Shown piece after piece: positions 45,634 through 55,076 of a stretch of 64,000 nucleotides of DNA (positions are counted from its first letter, which is position 1; every line of letters begins with the position of its first letter). The notes under the pieces are model-generated. The model saw only the letters and a list, made by a program, of their open reading frames with translations, was not told the DNA's origin and did no database searches. The stretch is from Tritonibacter multivorans. GTDB taxonomy: Bacteria > Pseudomonadota > Alphaproteobacteria > Rhodobacterales > Rhodobacteraceae. The stretch spans positions 250,501-314,500 of the forward strand of contig NZ_CYSD01000037.1 in assembly GCF_001458415.1 (NCBI RefSeq), given 5' to 3'. The position numbers were made by a program, and so were the translations under genes.

Positions 45634-46231
45634 GCTCAACTCCCTTCATCTTGAGAATAACAGCCTGGGGCTCAGTAAGACTTGTAATCGCTTCCCACTC
45701 AAACCGCCATTGCTGCAATGCGTTATCCACTTCTTTTTTCCAATTTCCGCCCTTCGGGAAGATGCAGACGCCATCCTTTTTAAGATGCCGCTCGGAAAAT
45801 TCGCACAGTTGCGAAAGATCCGCCAACGCCCTGGCAGACAGGATGTCTGCGGACTGCGCAGCGGCGGCTTCAATGCGTTCTGAAATCACATTGATTTTGA
45901 CACCGCATTCACGTGCTGCGGTCCGCAAAAAGGCCGATTTTCGTTGGTCGCTTTCGATAAGCGTCACACTTAGGTCCGGTGCCTTATCCGCCGCGCAGAT
46001 CGCAACAATCACGCCAGGCAAACCACCGCCGCTGCCTATATCAACCCAGTGACCTTTGGGGTCGGTAATGGCCTCGAAAACTTGAATCGAATCCAAGATA
46101 TGTCGCGTCCAAAGATCCGGAATGGTGGATTTGGAAACCAGATTGATCCGCGGGTTCCACTTCTGCAATGTTGCGTCGAAGGTTTTCAGGCGCTCCATTG
46201 TTTCACGTGAAACATTCAACGCCGCGGTCAT
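45626..46231 (-). CDS. rsmG: 16S rRNA (guanine-527-N7)-methyltransferase RsmG
   Basis: 201 aa. Methylates G527 of 16S rRNA (formerly GidB). Seen: [20 protein letters not shown] near residue 35, SAM motif [16 protein letters not shown], and [14 protein letters not shown]. Residues 6-11 (NVSRET) are encoded by a perfect parS site, so this N-terminus serves both protein and partition DNA. It overlaps mnmG by 4 nt and parA by 8 nt. Confidence 0.96.
   Translation of the reverse strand: MTAALNVSRETMERLKTFDATLQKWNPRINLVSKSTIPDLWTRHILDSIQVFEAITDPKGHWVDIGSGGGLPGVIVAICAADKAPDLSVTLIESDQRKSAFLRTAARECGVKINVISERIEAAAAQSADILSARALADLSQLCEFSERHLKKDGVCIFPKGGNWKKEVDNALQQWRFEWEAITSLTEPQAVILKMKGVERV
46199..46214. 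other. parS partition site within rsmG
   Basis: Perfect 16-bp palindrome TGTTTCACGTGAAACA, the ParB-binding consensus. It lies in codons about 6-11 of rsmG, 1.4 kb from the parAB genes and about 5.2 kb from oriC. Confidence 0.95.
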
Positions 46232-48111
46232 GCGGTTTTTCCCTTTTGCAAAGAACCCCGCTTGACGCGGCCAAGGATGAGCGCAAGCGCTGCCGGCGTC
46301 ATGCCCTCAATCCGCGCAGCTTGTGCAAGGTTGGCAGGCTTAATGCGATTCAGCTTTTGCTGAAGCTCGTTGGACAAACCGTCTATGGCGTAATCAAAAT
46401 CACTCGGAATGACATGCGCTTCGTCTTTGCGCATTGCCTCCACTTCTTTCCGCTGACGCTCAATGTAATTTGCATAAAGCGCATCCCGTTCCAGCTGTGA
46501 CGTAATCTCCTGCGACAGGTCACTAAGTTCCGGGAACAAAGGCGCAATGGATGCAAAGTCGACATCAGGGAAGGCCAGAACCTCAATGCCATCACGACGG
46601 TTGCCATCTTGGTTCACCGCAATGCCGGTTTCCAAAATCTGCTTTGGCGTGAAGTGACGCGACTTCATAAGCGACACCGCCTTATTGAGGTGACCGATCT
46701 TATCCTCGAAATGCTCTCGCCGTTCATCCCCGACACAACCCAACTCCATCGCAAGCGGCGTCAAACGCTGATCCGCATTGTCCGCCCGCAGCGACAAGCG
46801 GAACTCCGCACGTGACGTGAACATTCGATAAGGTTCCGAGACACCATGGGTGGTGAGGTCGTCGATCATCACCCCAATATAGGAGGTCGCCCTGCTGAAC
46901 AGCAGCGGATCCCTTCCCTGACAGGACAAGGCAGCATTAAACCCGGCGACCATGCCTTGGGCAGCTGCCTCCTCATATCCTGTTGTGCCATTGATCTGAC
47001 CAGCGAGGTACAGGCCCTTCACATCACGAAGTTCCAGCGTCTGCGACAAAGCGCGGGGATCGACATAGTCGTATTCAATCGCATAGCCGGGCTGAAGAAT
47101 GACGGCCTCTTCCAGACCAAAGATAGACCGGACGTAAGCGACCTGCACATCTTCCGGCAAACTGGTGGAAATACCGTTTGGATAGACGGTGTCATCCGTC
47201 ACCCCTTCCGGCTCGAGGAAGATCTGATGAGACAGCTTATCGGCGAAACGCACAATCTTGTCTTCAATAGAGGGACAGTAACGGGGACCGACACCTTCGA
47301 TGTGCCCACCGTACATCGCAGACCGATCCAAATTCGCACGGATGATATCGTGCGTTTTCTCATTTGTATGGGTGATCCCACAGGCAATTTGCTGGGCAAA
47401 CGTGCCTTTGGTCAAAAACGAGAAGAACGTCGGATCTTCGTCTCCGGGTTGTTCATCCAGATCTGCCCAACGAATGGTTTTGCCATCAAGACGAGGTGGT
47501 GTTCCTGTTTTCAGACGGCCAAGCGGCAAATCAAAGCTCGCCAGACGTTCCGCCAGTTTGATCGACGGACGATCTCCGATCCGCCCTCCTGGCCGGGACA
47601 CATCACCGATGTGAATAATGCCGTTCAGGAAGGTCCCAGATGTCAGAATGACCGCGCCGGCATTGATTTCTCGCCCATCCGCCAATACCACGCCGGCGAC
47701 ATGTTTTTCCTCGGAAAACGAAAAATCTGTGACCTCTCCTTCGACAATGTCGAGGTTCGGTTGCGCTTTGGTCGCTTTCAACATCTCAGTGCGATAGATT
47801 GCACGATCTGCTTGTGCCCGGGGCCCTTGGACCGCCGGCCCCTTGCGTCGGTTCAGCAGACGAAACTGAATGCCAGCGAGGTCCGCAACGCGCCCCATAA
47901 CCCCGTCCATGGCGTCAATCTCGCGCACGAGGTGCCCCTTGCCGAGCCCCCCGATAGCAGGATTACATGACATCACACCGATGCCGTCTTCATGAAGGGT
48001 TACCAAGGCGGTCGACGCCCCCATACGGGCCGCAGCGTGCGCCGCTTCCGAGCCGGCATGCCCGCCGCCGACAACCACTACGTCATAGGCCGAATGTTTC
48101 ACGTGAAACAA
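46228..48111 (-). CDS. mnmG: tRNA modification enzyme MnmG (GidA)
   Basis: 627 aa. With MnmE makes the 5-(carboxymethyl)aminomethyl group on wobble uridine 34. Seen: the FAD-binding [20 protein letters not shown] at the N-terminus, [24 protein letters not shown] and the C-terminal [11 protein letters not shown]-like helical domain that contacts MnmE. The start is a TTG at 48111 (with GAGGA close by) or a GTG at 48102; a perfect parS site covers exactly these codons. 3 nt downstream of mnmE, 4-nt overlap with rsmG. Confidence 0.96.
   Translation of the reverse strand: MFHVKHSAYDVVVVGGGHAGSEAAHAAARMGASTALVTLHEDGIGVMSCNPAIGGLGKGHLVREIDAMDGVMGRVADLAGIQFRLLNRRKGPAVQGPRAQADRAIYRTEMLKATKAQPNLDIVEGEVTDFSFSEEKHVAGVVLADGREINAGAVILTSGTFLNGIIHIGDVSRPGGRIGDRPSIKLAERLASFDLPLGRLKTGTPPRLDGKTIRWADLDEQPGDEDPTFFSFLTKGTFAQQIACGITHTNEKTHDIIRANLDRSAMYGGHIEGVGPRYCPSIEDKIVRFADKLSHQIFLEPEGVTDDTVYPNGISTSLPEDVQVAYVRSIFGLEEAVILQPGYAIEYDYVDPRALSQTLELRDVKGLYLAGQINGTTGYEEAAAQGMVAGFNAALSCQGRDPLLFSRATSYIGVMIDDLTTHGVSEPYRMFTSRAEFRLSLRADNADQRLTPLAMELGCVGDERREHFEDKIGHLNKAVSLMKSRHFTPKQILETGIAVNQDGNRRDGIEVLAFPDVDFASIAPLFPELSDLSQEITSQLERDALYANYIERQRKEVEAMRKDEAHVIPSDFDYAIDGLSNELQQKLNRIKPANLAQAARIEGMTPAALALILGRVKRGSLQKGKTA
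48095..48110. other. parS partition site at the mnmG start
   Basis: Perfect palindrome TGTTTCACGTGAAACA. Read on the minus strand it makes the first codons of mnmG (encoding FHVKH after the TTG start). About 3.3 kb from oriC and 1.9 kb from the other perfect site. Confidence 0.95.
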
Positions 48112-48114
48112 TCC

Positions 48115-49401
48115 TCATTTTCCAAGACAAAAACTGGAGAAAATTTCATCCAGCAAGTTTTCTACACCCACACGGCCAACCAGCGCTTCAAGCGACCGAA
48201 TGGCAGATCGCATGTCTTCTGCTGCTATATCATAAAATTCGGGGCCACGCGCCAGGATCTGTCGTGCCGAGGTAAGGCTGGTCTGCGCCGCCTGCATTGC
48301 ATCCCGGTGCCGCGCGCGTGTTGCAATGCCGGCTTGTGTTGATCGCTCTTTGAGTTGTTCGGACACAAGGGACACCAACTGGTCCACCCCCTGCCCTGTC
48401 ACCCCAGAAATTGCGCCGCTTGCATCAGCTCGTTGGTCAGCCTTTGGAAAGAAACGCAGATCGCCCTCTTGATACAGGTCCTCAATGTCCTGAAAGTCCT
48501 CGGACAGAAAGATACGAAGATCCGCTTTCTCTGCACGCTGACGGGCCCGTTCGATGCCGATACCTTCCACATGGTCTTCGGTTTCGCGCAGCCCAGCTGT
48601 ATCCAGCAAAGTGACCGGCAGCCCAGCAAGGTCCATACGAACTTCAATAACATCTCGGGTGGTGCCGGCAAATTCTGACGTGATCGCGGCCTCACGGCCG
48701 GCAAGCGCATTCAATAACGTGGATTTACCAACATTGGGTGCGCCTACGATTGCGACCTCGAATCCATTGCGAATGCGTTCCGCAATTTTGACACCAGCGG
48801 TTTCCTTCTCCAGATCCGACGCCACGCCGGCGAGAAGGCTTTCAACCTCGGGTGTCACATCAACGGGGACGTCTTCATCGGCAAAATCAATGGTCACTTC
48901 GATCAGAGAGGCTGCACGGATCAGATCCGCGCGCCAGCGCTCCGCCAGATCGCCAAGCTCGCCGGCAAGGATCACCTGCGCTTGTTTGCGCTGTGCCTCG
49001 GTCTCTGCATCTATCAAGTCTGCCAGACCTTCGACCTGCGCAAGATCAAGCTTCCCGTTTTCCAACGCACGTCGGGTGAATTCACCGGGTTCTGCCAGGC
49101 GTAGACCGTCTTGGCGGCCCAGCTCTTCCAGCATCGCGCCTACGACCGCAGTACTTCCATGCAATTGAAATTCAACAACATTTTCACCGGTGAAGCTGTT
49201 TGGTGCGGAAAACGACAGGACCAGTGCATCGTCAATGACCTCCCCTGCCCCATCCTTCAGCTGCGCCATACGCATACCGCGGGCCGGCAGGGATTTAGCA
49301 GCCAATCTCGCCCCACACTCCAATGCCAAAGGACCGGAGACGCGAATAACCGCGACCCCGGCCTTACCATGAGCGGTTGCCAGTGCAAAAATTGTGTCCA
49401 T
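48115..49401 (-). CDS. mnmE: tRNA modification GTPase MnmE (TrmE)
   Basis: 428 aa. Partner of MnmG. Seen: N-terminal formyl-THF-binding domain ([20 protein letters not shown]), G domain with P-loop [14 protein letters not shown], switch region [18 protein letters not shown], and the C-terminal CLGK (the conserved CxGK of the helical domain). 26 nt downstream of rho, 3 nt before mnmG. Confidence 0.96.
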   Translation of the reverse strand: MDTIFALATAHGKAGVAVIRVSGPLALECGARLAAKSLPARGMRMAQLKDGAGEVIDDALVLSFSAPNSFTGENVVEFQLHGSTAVVGAMLEELGRQDGLRLAEPGEFTRRALENGKLDLAQVEGLADLIDAETEAQRKQAQVILAGELGDLAERWRADLIRAASLIEVTIDFADEDVPVDVTPEVESLLAGVASDLEKETAGVKIAERIRNGFEVAIVGAPNVGKSTLLNALAGREAAITSEFAGTTRDVIEVRMDLAGLPVTLLDTAGLRETEDHVEGIGIERARQRAEKADLRIFLSEDFQDIEDLYQEGDLRFFPKADQRADASGAISGVTGQGVDQLVSLVSEQLKERSTQAGIATRARHRDAMQAAQTSLTSARQILARGPEFYDIAAEDMRSAIRSLEALVGRVGVENLLDEIFSSFCLGK

Positions 49402-49427
49402 GGTGGCCTCCTGGGCCGGCGTGAACG

Positions 49428-50699
49428 TTAGGCGTTCATCGAATCGAAGAACTCACCGTTGGTTTTGGTTTGCTTAAGCTTCGACAGCAAGAACTCGATC
49501 GCATCTGTGGTGCCCATCGGGTTGAGGATACGGCGCAGAACAAAGGTCTTGGCCAGATCCCCTTTGTCGACCAGCAGATCCTCTTTCCGGGTGCCGGACT
49601 TGAGGATGTCGATTGCGGGGAACACGCGCTTGTCTGCGATCTTGCGATCCAGAACGATTTCAGAGTTACCGGTGCCTTTGAATTCTTCAAAGATGACCTC
49701 ATCCATACGCGAGCCGGTGTCGATCAGCGCGGTCGCGATAATGGTTAGCGAGCCACCCTCTTCGATGTTACGGGCTGCACCAAAGAAACGCTTCGGGCGT
49801 TGCAGCGCGTTTGCATCAACACCACCGGTCAGAACCTTACCCGAAGACGGGACAACAGTGTTGAAGGCCCTACCAAGTCTTGTGATGGAATCGAGAAGAA
49901 TCACAACATCTCGTTTATGTTCCACCAGGCGCTTGGCCTTTTCGATGACCATTTCGGACACAGCCACGTGGCGGGTCGCGGGTTCATCAAAGGTCGAAGA
50001 CACCACCTCGCCCTGTACAGAGCGCTGCATGTCGGTGACTTCTTCCGGGCGTTCGTCGATCAGCAGAACGATCAGATAGCACTCTGGGTGGTTCTGTTCG
50101 ATCGAATGCGCGATGTTCTGCAGCAGCACGGTTTTACCGGTCCGCGGTGGCGCCACGATCAAAGACCGCTGGCCCTTACCAATCGGCGCAACCAGGTCGA
50201 TCACACGGGCCGAACGGTCTTTGACGGTGGGATCTTCGATCTCCATCTTCAGGCGTTCTTCCGGGTAAAGCGGTGTCAGGTTGTCAAAAGCAATCTTGTG
50301 ACGCGCTTTTTCCGGTTCTTCAAAGTTGATCTTGGTCACTTTGGTCAGTGCAAAGTAACGCTCGTTTTCCAGCGGTGCTTTGATCTGACCTTCGACAGTA
50401 TCGCCTGTACGCAGCGACCACTGACGGATCTGATCCGGAGAAACGTAGATGTCATCGGGACCCGGCAGGTAGTTTGCTTCGGGGGAACGCAGGAAGCCAA
50501 AACCGTCCTGCAGCACCTCGAGCACACCATCGCCGCCGATTTCCCAGCCCTCATCCGCGCGTTCGCGCAGAATTTGGAACATCATCTCGCCTTTGCGCAT
50601 GGTGGAGGCGTTTTCGATCTCCAGCTCTTCCGCCATGGAGAGCAGATCTTTGGGGCTTTTTGCCTTCAGATCGGACAGATTCAAAGATTGGACAGTCAT
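49428..50699 (-). CDS. rho: transcription termination factor Rho
   Basis: 423 aa from the ATG at 50699 ([14 protein letters not shown]); the open frame extends 12 codons upstream. The hexameric RNA helicase has the N-terminal helix bundle, the cold-shock-like primary RNA site ([15 protein letters not shown]), P-loop [12 protein letters not shown], the [11 protein letters not shown] Walker B and the Q-loop and R-loop region near [10 protein letters not shown]. Length as usual. Its leader has two inverted repeats, one right beside the ribosome site. Confidence 0.97.
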   Translation of the reverse strand: MTVQSLNLSDLKAKSPKDLLSMAEELEIENASTMRKGEMMFQILRERADEGWEIGGDGVLEVLQDGFGFLRSPEANYLPGPDDIYVSPDQIRQWSLRTGDTVEGQIKAPLENERYFALTKVTKINFEEPEKARHKIAFDNLTPLYPEERLKMEIEDPTVKDRSARVIDLVAPIGKGQRSLIVAPPRTGKTVLLQNIAHSIEQNHPECYLIVLLIDERPEEVTDMQRSVQGEVVSSTFDEPATRHVAVSEMVIEKAKRLVEHKRDVVILLDSITRLGRAFNTVVPSSGKVLTGGVDANALQRPKRFFGAARNIEEGGSLTIIATALIDTGSRMDEVIFEEFKGTGNSEIVLDRKIADKRVFPAIDILKSGTRKEDLLVDKGDLAKTFVLRRILNPMGTTDAIEFLLSKLKQTKTNGEFFDSMNA

Positions 50700-50713
50700 A
50701 GCACAGGGCCCTT

Positions 50714-50813
50714 TAGCCCCATTGGGGCATCGCACACATAAAAATGGAGAATACGGAATCCCGGACGGGCCCGTTTGAGCCCTAGTTACTCAGTCCCCGA
50801 GGGTGAGTCAAAC
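50714..50813 (-). promoter_or_regulatory. structured leader of rho
   Basis: Hairpin GCCCC-AAT-GGGGC (50716-50728, read on minus) ends about 16 nt upstream of the rho start, next to its AAGGG ribosome site. A second inverted repeat GTTTGA/TCAAAC (50773-50778 and 50808-50813) with an inner CCCT/AGGG pair lies further up. Neither has a T-run. Rho is autoregulated by attenuation in other bacteria; that this leader does so is inference. Confidence 0.4.
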
Positions 50814-50854
50814 CCACTCTCAGCCCCCTGCCCGCTTTTCCGCGATTTGTTGCG

Positions 50855-51310
50855 TCAGAATTTGAAAATGACCGAAACCACAATGATCACCATCAGCAAA
50901 GTCGGCACTTCGTTCATCAGCCGATACTGACGACCGGTCAGTCGGTTTGCGCCTTTTTCAAAGCCTTTGTGGCGCGCCATCAGCCAATGATGGAACCAGG
51001 TCATGCCAATGACGCTAGCGCCCTTCATCCAGGGCCACAGAGCGCCCCAATCAACAATCCCTGGGGTCAGCACCAGAAACAGCCCAGCAAGCCACGTAAC
51101 GACGCTTGCTGGGCCCATGATCAGTTTAAGAAGCTTCCGCTCCATGACGAGGAAGATCGGGCTGACACCTTCCACATTCTCAGCCTGCTCCACGTGATAC
51201 ACAAACAGGCGTGGCAAATAGAAGAGCCCTGCCATCCAACTGATCACGGCCATGATGTGCAGTGATTTCGCGTATGGGTAGAGCGTGTGCATGAGATCAA
51301 CCAGATCCAT
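50855..51310 (-). CDS. hemJ: HemJ-type protoporphyrinogen oxidase (UPF0093)
   Basis: 151 aa. A membrane protein of four hydrophobic helices; oxidises protoporphyrinogen IX in bacteria without HemG or HemY. The conserved His-containing LHIMAVISWMAGLFYLPRLFVYH stretch (cited in part near residue 18) and KLLKLIMGP, WFHHWLMARHKGF are typical. Start ATG at 51310 with AAGGA 8 nt upstream. First gene left of oriC, transcribed away from it. Confidence 0.93.
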   Translation of the reverse strand: MDLVDLMHTLYPYAKSLHIMAVISWMAGLFYLPRLFVYHVEQAENVEGVSPIFLVMERKLLKLIMGPASVVTWLAGLFLVLTPGIVDWGALWPWMKGASVIGMTWFHHWLMARHKGFEKGANRLTGRQYRLMNEVPTLLMVIIVVSVIFKF

Positions 51311-51350
51311 TCCAGATATCCTTGGTCCGGAGTTCGAGGGTCATAACCCC

Positions 51351-51390
51351 ATATATAATAAAAAGTTTTATAAGGATGATGATTATGTAG
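51351..51390. other. AT-rich unwinding tract of oriC
   Basis: A 40-bp stretch made of ATATATAATAAAAAG followed by TTTTATAAGGATGATGATT; strongly AT-rich compared with the ~60% GC around it. Candidate DNA unwinding element. Confidence 0.55.
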
Positions 51391-51404
51391 TGCACCCCAA
51401 AAAC

Positions 51405-51413
51405 GGTGGATTA
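51405..51413 (-). other. weak DnaA-box-like site
   Basis: TAATCCACC on the minus strand, 7 of 9 matches to TTATCCACA, next to the AT-rich tract. Confidence 0.4.
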
Positions 51414-51440
51414 ATGAGTCGCCGGCTGAGTCGTGCACAG

Positions 51441-51449
51441 GGTGGATAA
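51441..51449 (-). other. DnaA box
   Basis: TTATCCACC on the minus strand, 8 of 9 matches to TTATCCACA. Confidence 0.65.
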
Positions 51450-51538
51450 AAATAGCGCTCTTTCTGGTGATTCTGTAGAGAAACGGTAATGCGCCATAAA
51501 AATAAGGCATCCAAGCCGTGTTGTAACCAGTTTGGGAT

Positions 51539-51547
51539 TGTGGATAT
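51539..51547 (-). other. DnaA box
   Basis: ATATCCACA on the minus strand, 8 of 9 matches. Confidence 0.6.
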
Positions 51548-51574
51548 GTCTGGGAGAAACTTGAGTAACTGAGT

Positions 51575-51583
51575 TTATCCCCG
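51575..51583 (+). other. weak DnaA-box-like site
   Basis: TTATCCCCG, 7 of 9 matches; 18 bp from the next box in the same orientation. Confidence 0.45.
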
Positions 51584-51592
51584 CCGGCAGAG

Positions 51593-51601
51593 TTATCCAT
51601 A
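51593..51601 (+). other. DnaA box
   Basis: TTATCCATA, 8 of 9 matches to TTATCCACA. Confidence 0.65.
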
Positions 51602-51728
51602 TCCCCTCTGATGGAATCGGTGAATGGATGGGACGACTCAGGGGGGTTACTCCCACCCTTGCCTTCGAGGTGGAAAACCATACAAACCGTCCAAAGACCA
51701 TCGTCAGCTTACTCATAGGGTTTCCCAC

Positions 51729-52328
51729 ATGCCTACCCACATCGTACTTGCCTCAGGATCCGAGATCCGCGCCCAACTTCTGCGTCAGGCGGGGATTGAA
51801 TTCGTGGTAGATGTGGCGCGCGTGGACGAGGATGCGATCAAATCTGCGCTCTTGGCAGAGGAGGCCTCACCGCGGGACATTGCTGATGCGCTGGCCGAAT
51901 CCAAAGCGCGCCGGGTGAGCCACAAACACCCCGGTCACCTCGTTATGGGATGCGATCAGGTGCTGGATTTCAACGGCGAATTGCTGTCGAAACCCAAAAC
52001 ACCGGAAGAGGCGCAGGAACAATTAAAGCGCATGCGCGGCAAGCGGCACATGTTGTTGTCGGCGGCGGTGATTTACCGCGATGGGGAACCGATCTGGCGT
52101 CATGTTGGACAAGTACGCCTGTCCATGCGCATGTTCTCAGACGCCTATATTGAAACTTACGTGGAGCGGAACTGGGACAGTATCCGCCACGCGGTTGGGG
52201 CCTATAAACTGGAAGAAGAGGGCGTGCGCCTGTTCACCACGGTTGACGGCAGCTACTTTAATGTTCTGGGATTGCCCCTGCTGGAACTGATAAATTACCT
52301 GGGGCTGCAAGGGATCATCGAGCAATGA
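51729..52328 (+). CDS. Maf-like nucleotide pyrophosphatase
   Basis: 199 aa from the ATG at 51729 ([20 protein letters not shown]); the open frame reaches back into oriC without support. Maf proteins hydrolyse NTPs, often modified ones, to monophosphates. Seen: [31 protein letters not shown] with catalytic Asp, and [16 protein letters not shown]. The first residue window differs slightly from E. coli YhdE (SxxR motif kept as SEIR), so the YceF-like subfamily is possible. First gene right of oriC, with overlapping aroE. Confidence 0.92.
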   Translation: MPTHIVLASGSEIRAQLLRQAGIEFVVDVARVDEDAIKSALLAEEASPRDIADALAESKARRVSHKHPGHLVMGCDQVLDFNGELLSKPKTPEEAQEQLKRMRGKRHMLLSAAVIYRDGEPIWRHVGQVRLSMRMFSDAYIETYVERNWDSIRHAVGAYKLEEEGVRLFTTVDGSYFNVLGLPLLELINYLGLQGIIEQ

Positions 52329-53158
52329 GTGAGGCAAAAATTCCTCTGGCTGGCGTCATCGGATGCCCGATCGCGCATTCTAAATCACCGCAGATCCATG
52401 GCCATTGGCTGAAAACCTATGGCATCAAAGGACACTACGTGCCGATGCATGTGGAACCCGAAGATCTGGAAGCGACCCTGCGCCAGATGCCCAAGATGGG
52501 CTTTGTGGGCGCAAATGTGACGATCCCGCATAAAGAAGCGGTGATGGAGATCGCGGATCTGGTCACTGACCGTGCCAAACTGATCGGGGCTGCCAATACG
52601 CTGATTTTCCGCGAAGATGGCTCAATCGTCGCGGACAATACCGATGGCTATGGTTTTATCTTCAATCTCCACCAGGGCGCACCCGATTGGGACCCCAAGG
52701 CCGGGCCGGCAACGGTGATCGGGGCAGGGGGCGCGGCACGGGCTGTTGTGGCCTCGCTGCTGGAGGCTGGTACGCCGGAAATCCGTGTGACGAACAGAAC
52801 GCGCGCACGCGCTGATCAGTTCCGCGAGGAATTTGGCGAGAAAATCACTGTGGTCGATTGGATTGAGGCCGGCCTGATCATTGAGGACGCAGGGCTGGTG
52901 GTGAACACCACGTCATTGGGGATGCAGGGGCAGAAACGCCTGCGGGTGCCGCTGGACGGGCTGCACAAGGGGATTGTTGTGACCGATCTGGTCTATGCGC
53001 CGCTGAAAACTGAACTGCTCGAGGTGGCAGAGGCCAAAGGCTGCACCACGGTGGATGGTCTTGGCATGTTGCTGCATCAGGCGGTGCCGGGGTTTGAGCG
53101 CTGGTTTGGTCAGCGACCCGAAGTTGACGAGGCCACGCGCGCGGCGGCGTTGGCATGA
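52325..53158 (+). CDS. aroE: shikimate dehydrogenase
   Basis: 277 aa. NADPH-dependent reduction of 3-dehydroshikimate. Seen: [20 protein letters not shown] at the N-terminus, [13 protein letters not shown] with the catalytic Lys, DNTDGYGF with the Asp, the NADP motif [15 protein letters not shown] and NTTSLGM. Overlaps maf and coaE by 4 nt each. Confidence 0.96.
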   Translation: MSEAKIPLAGVIGCPIAHSKSPQIHGHWLKTYGIKGHYVPMHVEPEDLEATLRQMPKMGFVGANVTIPHKEAVMEIADLVTDRAKLIGAANTLIFREDGSIVADNTDGYGFIFNLHQGAPDWDPKAGPATVIGAGGAARAVVASLLEAGTPEIRVTNRTRARADQFREEFGEKITVVDWIEAGLIIEDAGLVVNTTSLGMQGQKRLRVPLDGLHKGIVVTDLVYAPLKTELLEVAEAKGCTTVDGLGMLLHQAVPGFERWFGQRPEVDEATRAAALA

Positions 53159-53748
53159 GGTTTGCGCTTGGGCTTACGGGCTCTATCGGGATGGGGAAAT
53201 CCACCACCGCCAAGATGTTTGCGGCGGCGGGCTGTGCCGTGTGGGACGCAGATGCGGCTGTGCACCGGCTTTATGGGGCAGGGGGCGCGGCTGTCGAACC
53301 TATGCGGGCGGCCTTTCCTGACGCCATTGTCGACGGTGCGGTGAGCCGCGCGGCGCTCAAAACGCTGATCGGCGCAGATCCCAGTGTTCTGAAGCGGATC
53401 GAGGCAATTGTGCACCCGCTGGTTGCCGCCGACCGGGCGCAATTCCGCGAAACCGCGACGGCTGATGTTCTTGTCTTTGATATTCCACTGCTTTTTGAGG
53501 CCGGCGGGGCGTCTGAAATGGATGCGATTGCCTGTGTTCATGTGGATGCAGAGACCCAGAAAGCCCGCGTCATGGCACGTGGCACCATGTCCGAAGCGCA
53601 GTTTGAGCAGATCCGCGCAAAACAGATGCCTATCGCCGACAAGCTGGCGCAAAGCGACTATCATATAGAGACGGACACCCTGGCCCATGCAGAGGCGCAG
53701 GTGGCAGAAATCCTGGCTGACATTCGGGGGAAGCAAACCCATGCGTGA
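53155..53748 (+). CDS. coaE: dephospho-CoA kinase
   Basis: 197 aa. Final step of CoA synthesis. P-loop GLTGSIGMGKSTTAKMF, then VWDADAAVHRLY, the lid VHPLV and the DIPLLFEAGG motif. Overlaps aroE by 4 nt and dnaQ by 8 nt. Confidence 0.96.
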   Translation: MRFALGLTGSIGMGKSTTAKMFAAAGCAVWDADAAVHRLYGAGGAAVEPMRAAFPDAIVDGAVSRAALKTLIGADPSVLKRIEAIVHPLVAADRAQFRETATADVLVFDIPLLFEAGGASEMDAIACVHVDAETQKARVMARGTMSEAQFEQIRAKQMPIADKLAQSDYHIETDTLAHAEAQVAEILADIRGKQTHA

Positions 53749-54466
53749 GATTGTTCTCGATACGGAAACAACGGGGTTTGATCCGTTTTCCGGTGATCGC
53801 ATTGTTGAAATTGGTGCGGTTGAATTGTTCAATCATATGCCAACCGGCGAAACGTTCCACGTCTATATCAACCCGCAGCGCTCCATGCCGCACGAGGCCT
53901 TTGGTGTGCATGGGATTGGTCCTGACCTGCTGGAGCCGCCGCAGCCCCCTGAACCCGGTCAGGTAACGTTGAAAGACAAGCCGTTGTTTGCTGCCGTTGG
54001 TCAGGCATTTCTGGATTTTGTGCGTGATTCCAAGATGATCATTCACAACGCAAGCTTCGATATGAAGTTCCTGAATGCAGAGCTTGATTGGATGGGGCTG
54101 CCGAAATTGCCGATGGATCAGGCGGTGGATACGCTTGCCATGGCCCGGAAGAAGTTTCCGGGCTCGCCGGCGACGCTGGACGCGCTGTGCCGCCGGTTTA
54201 GCATCGACAACTCCAACCGGACCCTGCACGGGGCGCTTCTTGACTCTGAAATCCTCGCGGATGTGTACCTCGAGCTGATCGGCGGCCGTCAGCCCGACTT
54301 TGGTCTGGCCAACGTTGCGGAAACCGGTGGGGCTACCTCTGCGGATGATTGGCGCCCTGTTCCACGTGCAACGCCTCTGTCGTCGCGCCTGTCCGCTGAT
54401 GAACAGGCTGCTCATGAGGCTTTTGTCGATAAACTGGGGGACGAGGCCCTTTGGAAGCAGGCCTGA
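53741..54466 (+). CDS. dnaQ: DNA polymerase III epsilon subunit (proofreading)
   Basis: 241 aa from the ATG at 53741 (MREIVLDTETTGFDP), inside the end of coaE. 3'-5' exonuclease of the replicative polymerase. Exo I LDTETTGFDP, Exo II HNASFDMKFLN, and Exo III HGALLDSEILADVYLEL, the DEDDh set with His. A C-terminal ~60 residues should contact the alpha subunit. It is placed with aroE and coaE in a replication-adjacent operon and ends at a strong terminator. Confidence 0.95.
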   Translation: MREIVLDTETTGFDPFSGDRIVEIGAVELFNHMPTGETFHVYINPQRSMPHEAFGVHGIGPDLLEPPQPPEPGQVTLKDKPLFAAVGQAFLDFVRDSKMIIHNASFDMKFLNAELDWMGLPKLPMDQAVDTLAMARKKFPGSPATLDALCRRFSIDNSNRTLHGALLDSEILADVYLELIGGRQPDFGLANVAETGGATSADDWRPVPRATPLSSRLSADEQAAHEAFVDKLGDEALWKQA

Positions 54467-54470
54467 ACGA

Positions 54471-54498
54471 AAAACGCCGCCCCAAGAGGCGGCGTTTT
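54471..54498. terminator. bidirectional terminator between dnaQ and secB
   Basis: 11-bp stem AAAACGCCGCC/GGCGGCGTTTT with a 6-nt loop, A-run left and T-run right, between convergent genes. Confidence 0.9.
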
Positions 54499-54518
54499 CG
54501 ATTTGATCTGAACCGGAC

Positions 54519-55010
54519 TTAGTTCGCGATTTCTGCGGCAGCAGCCTGACGGCGGGCCAGCTCGTTGCGGTAGATCGCAACAAAGTCGATATTGTCGAGG
54601 TTCAGCGGCGGGAAACCACCGTCGCGGGTCACGTCAGACACGATGCGACGCAGGAAGGGGAACAGCATCCGCGGGCATTCGATCATCAGGAAGGGGTGCA
54701 TTTGCTCTTCCGGGATGCCTTGGATGTTGAAGATGCCAACATAGTCGAGTTCCAGAACAAACAGCGGCTCACCGTCGTTTGCTTTGTTCTTGGATTCGAC
54801 GTTCAGCTTGGTCATCACCTCGTACTGGTGTTCTGCGGAACGTTTTTTGGCGTCCAGAGCAACCTGAACATTGACGTCGGGCTGAACTTCGCCTGCAACG
54901 CCTTTTTGGGCCATAATGTTTTCAAAAGACAGATCGCGGATGAACTGTCCGAGGATGTTCATTTGAACTTGCGGCTGCTGTGCGCCTTCAGTTGCGCCAT
55001 TCTCGGCCAT
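54519..55010 (-). CDS. secB: protein export chaperone SecB
   Basis: 163 aa from the ATG at 55010, with GGAG 6 nt upstream; a TTG start at 55022 is unlikely. A cytoplasmic tetramer that keeps preproteins unfolded for SecA. Seen: NILGQFIRDLSFENIMAQKG near residue 20, VMTKLNVESKN, the LELDYVGIFNIQGIPEEQMHPFLMIECPRMLFPFLR stretch (cited for position about 80-115) and GGFPPLNLDNIDFVAIY. Located next to dnaQ as in many alphaproteobacteria. Confidence 0.96.
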   Translation of the reverse strand: MAENGATEGAQQPQVQMNILGQFIRDLSFENIMAQKGVAGEVQPDVNVQVALDAKKRSAEHQYEVMTKLNVESKNKANDGEPLFVLELDYVGIFNIQGIPEEQMHPFLMIECPRMLFPFLRRIVSDVTRDGGFPPLNLDNIDFVAIYRNELARRQAAAAEIAN

Positions 55011-55076
55011 GGAAATCTCCAAAATTATCGGTTTCGCTTGTGCTTATCAGTTTGGGCGGCTTGGCTCAAAGTTATT

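Larger units (their letters stand above)
51311..51728. other. chromosomal replication origin (oriC), inferred
   Basis: 418-bp non-coding gap between hemJ and maf, in the gene neighbourhood that carries oriC in Caulobacter and other alphaproteobacteria. Both flanks are transcribed outward. It contains an AT-rich tract (51351-51390), five DnaA-box-like 9-mers and five GANTC methylation sites. It is the least protein-like and most AT-rich stretch of the window. No CtrA palindrome (TTAA-N7-TTAA) was seen. The call rests on context plus motifs; direct origin mapping is absent. Confidence 0.82.

Noticed and set aside
49800-50741. 313-codon plus-strand open frame
   Set aside because: Antisense shadow of rho, caused by its codon bias.
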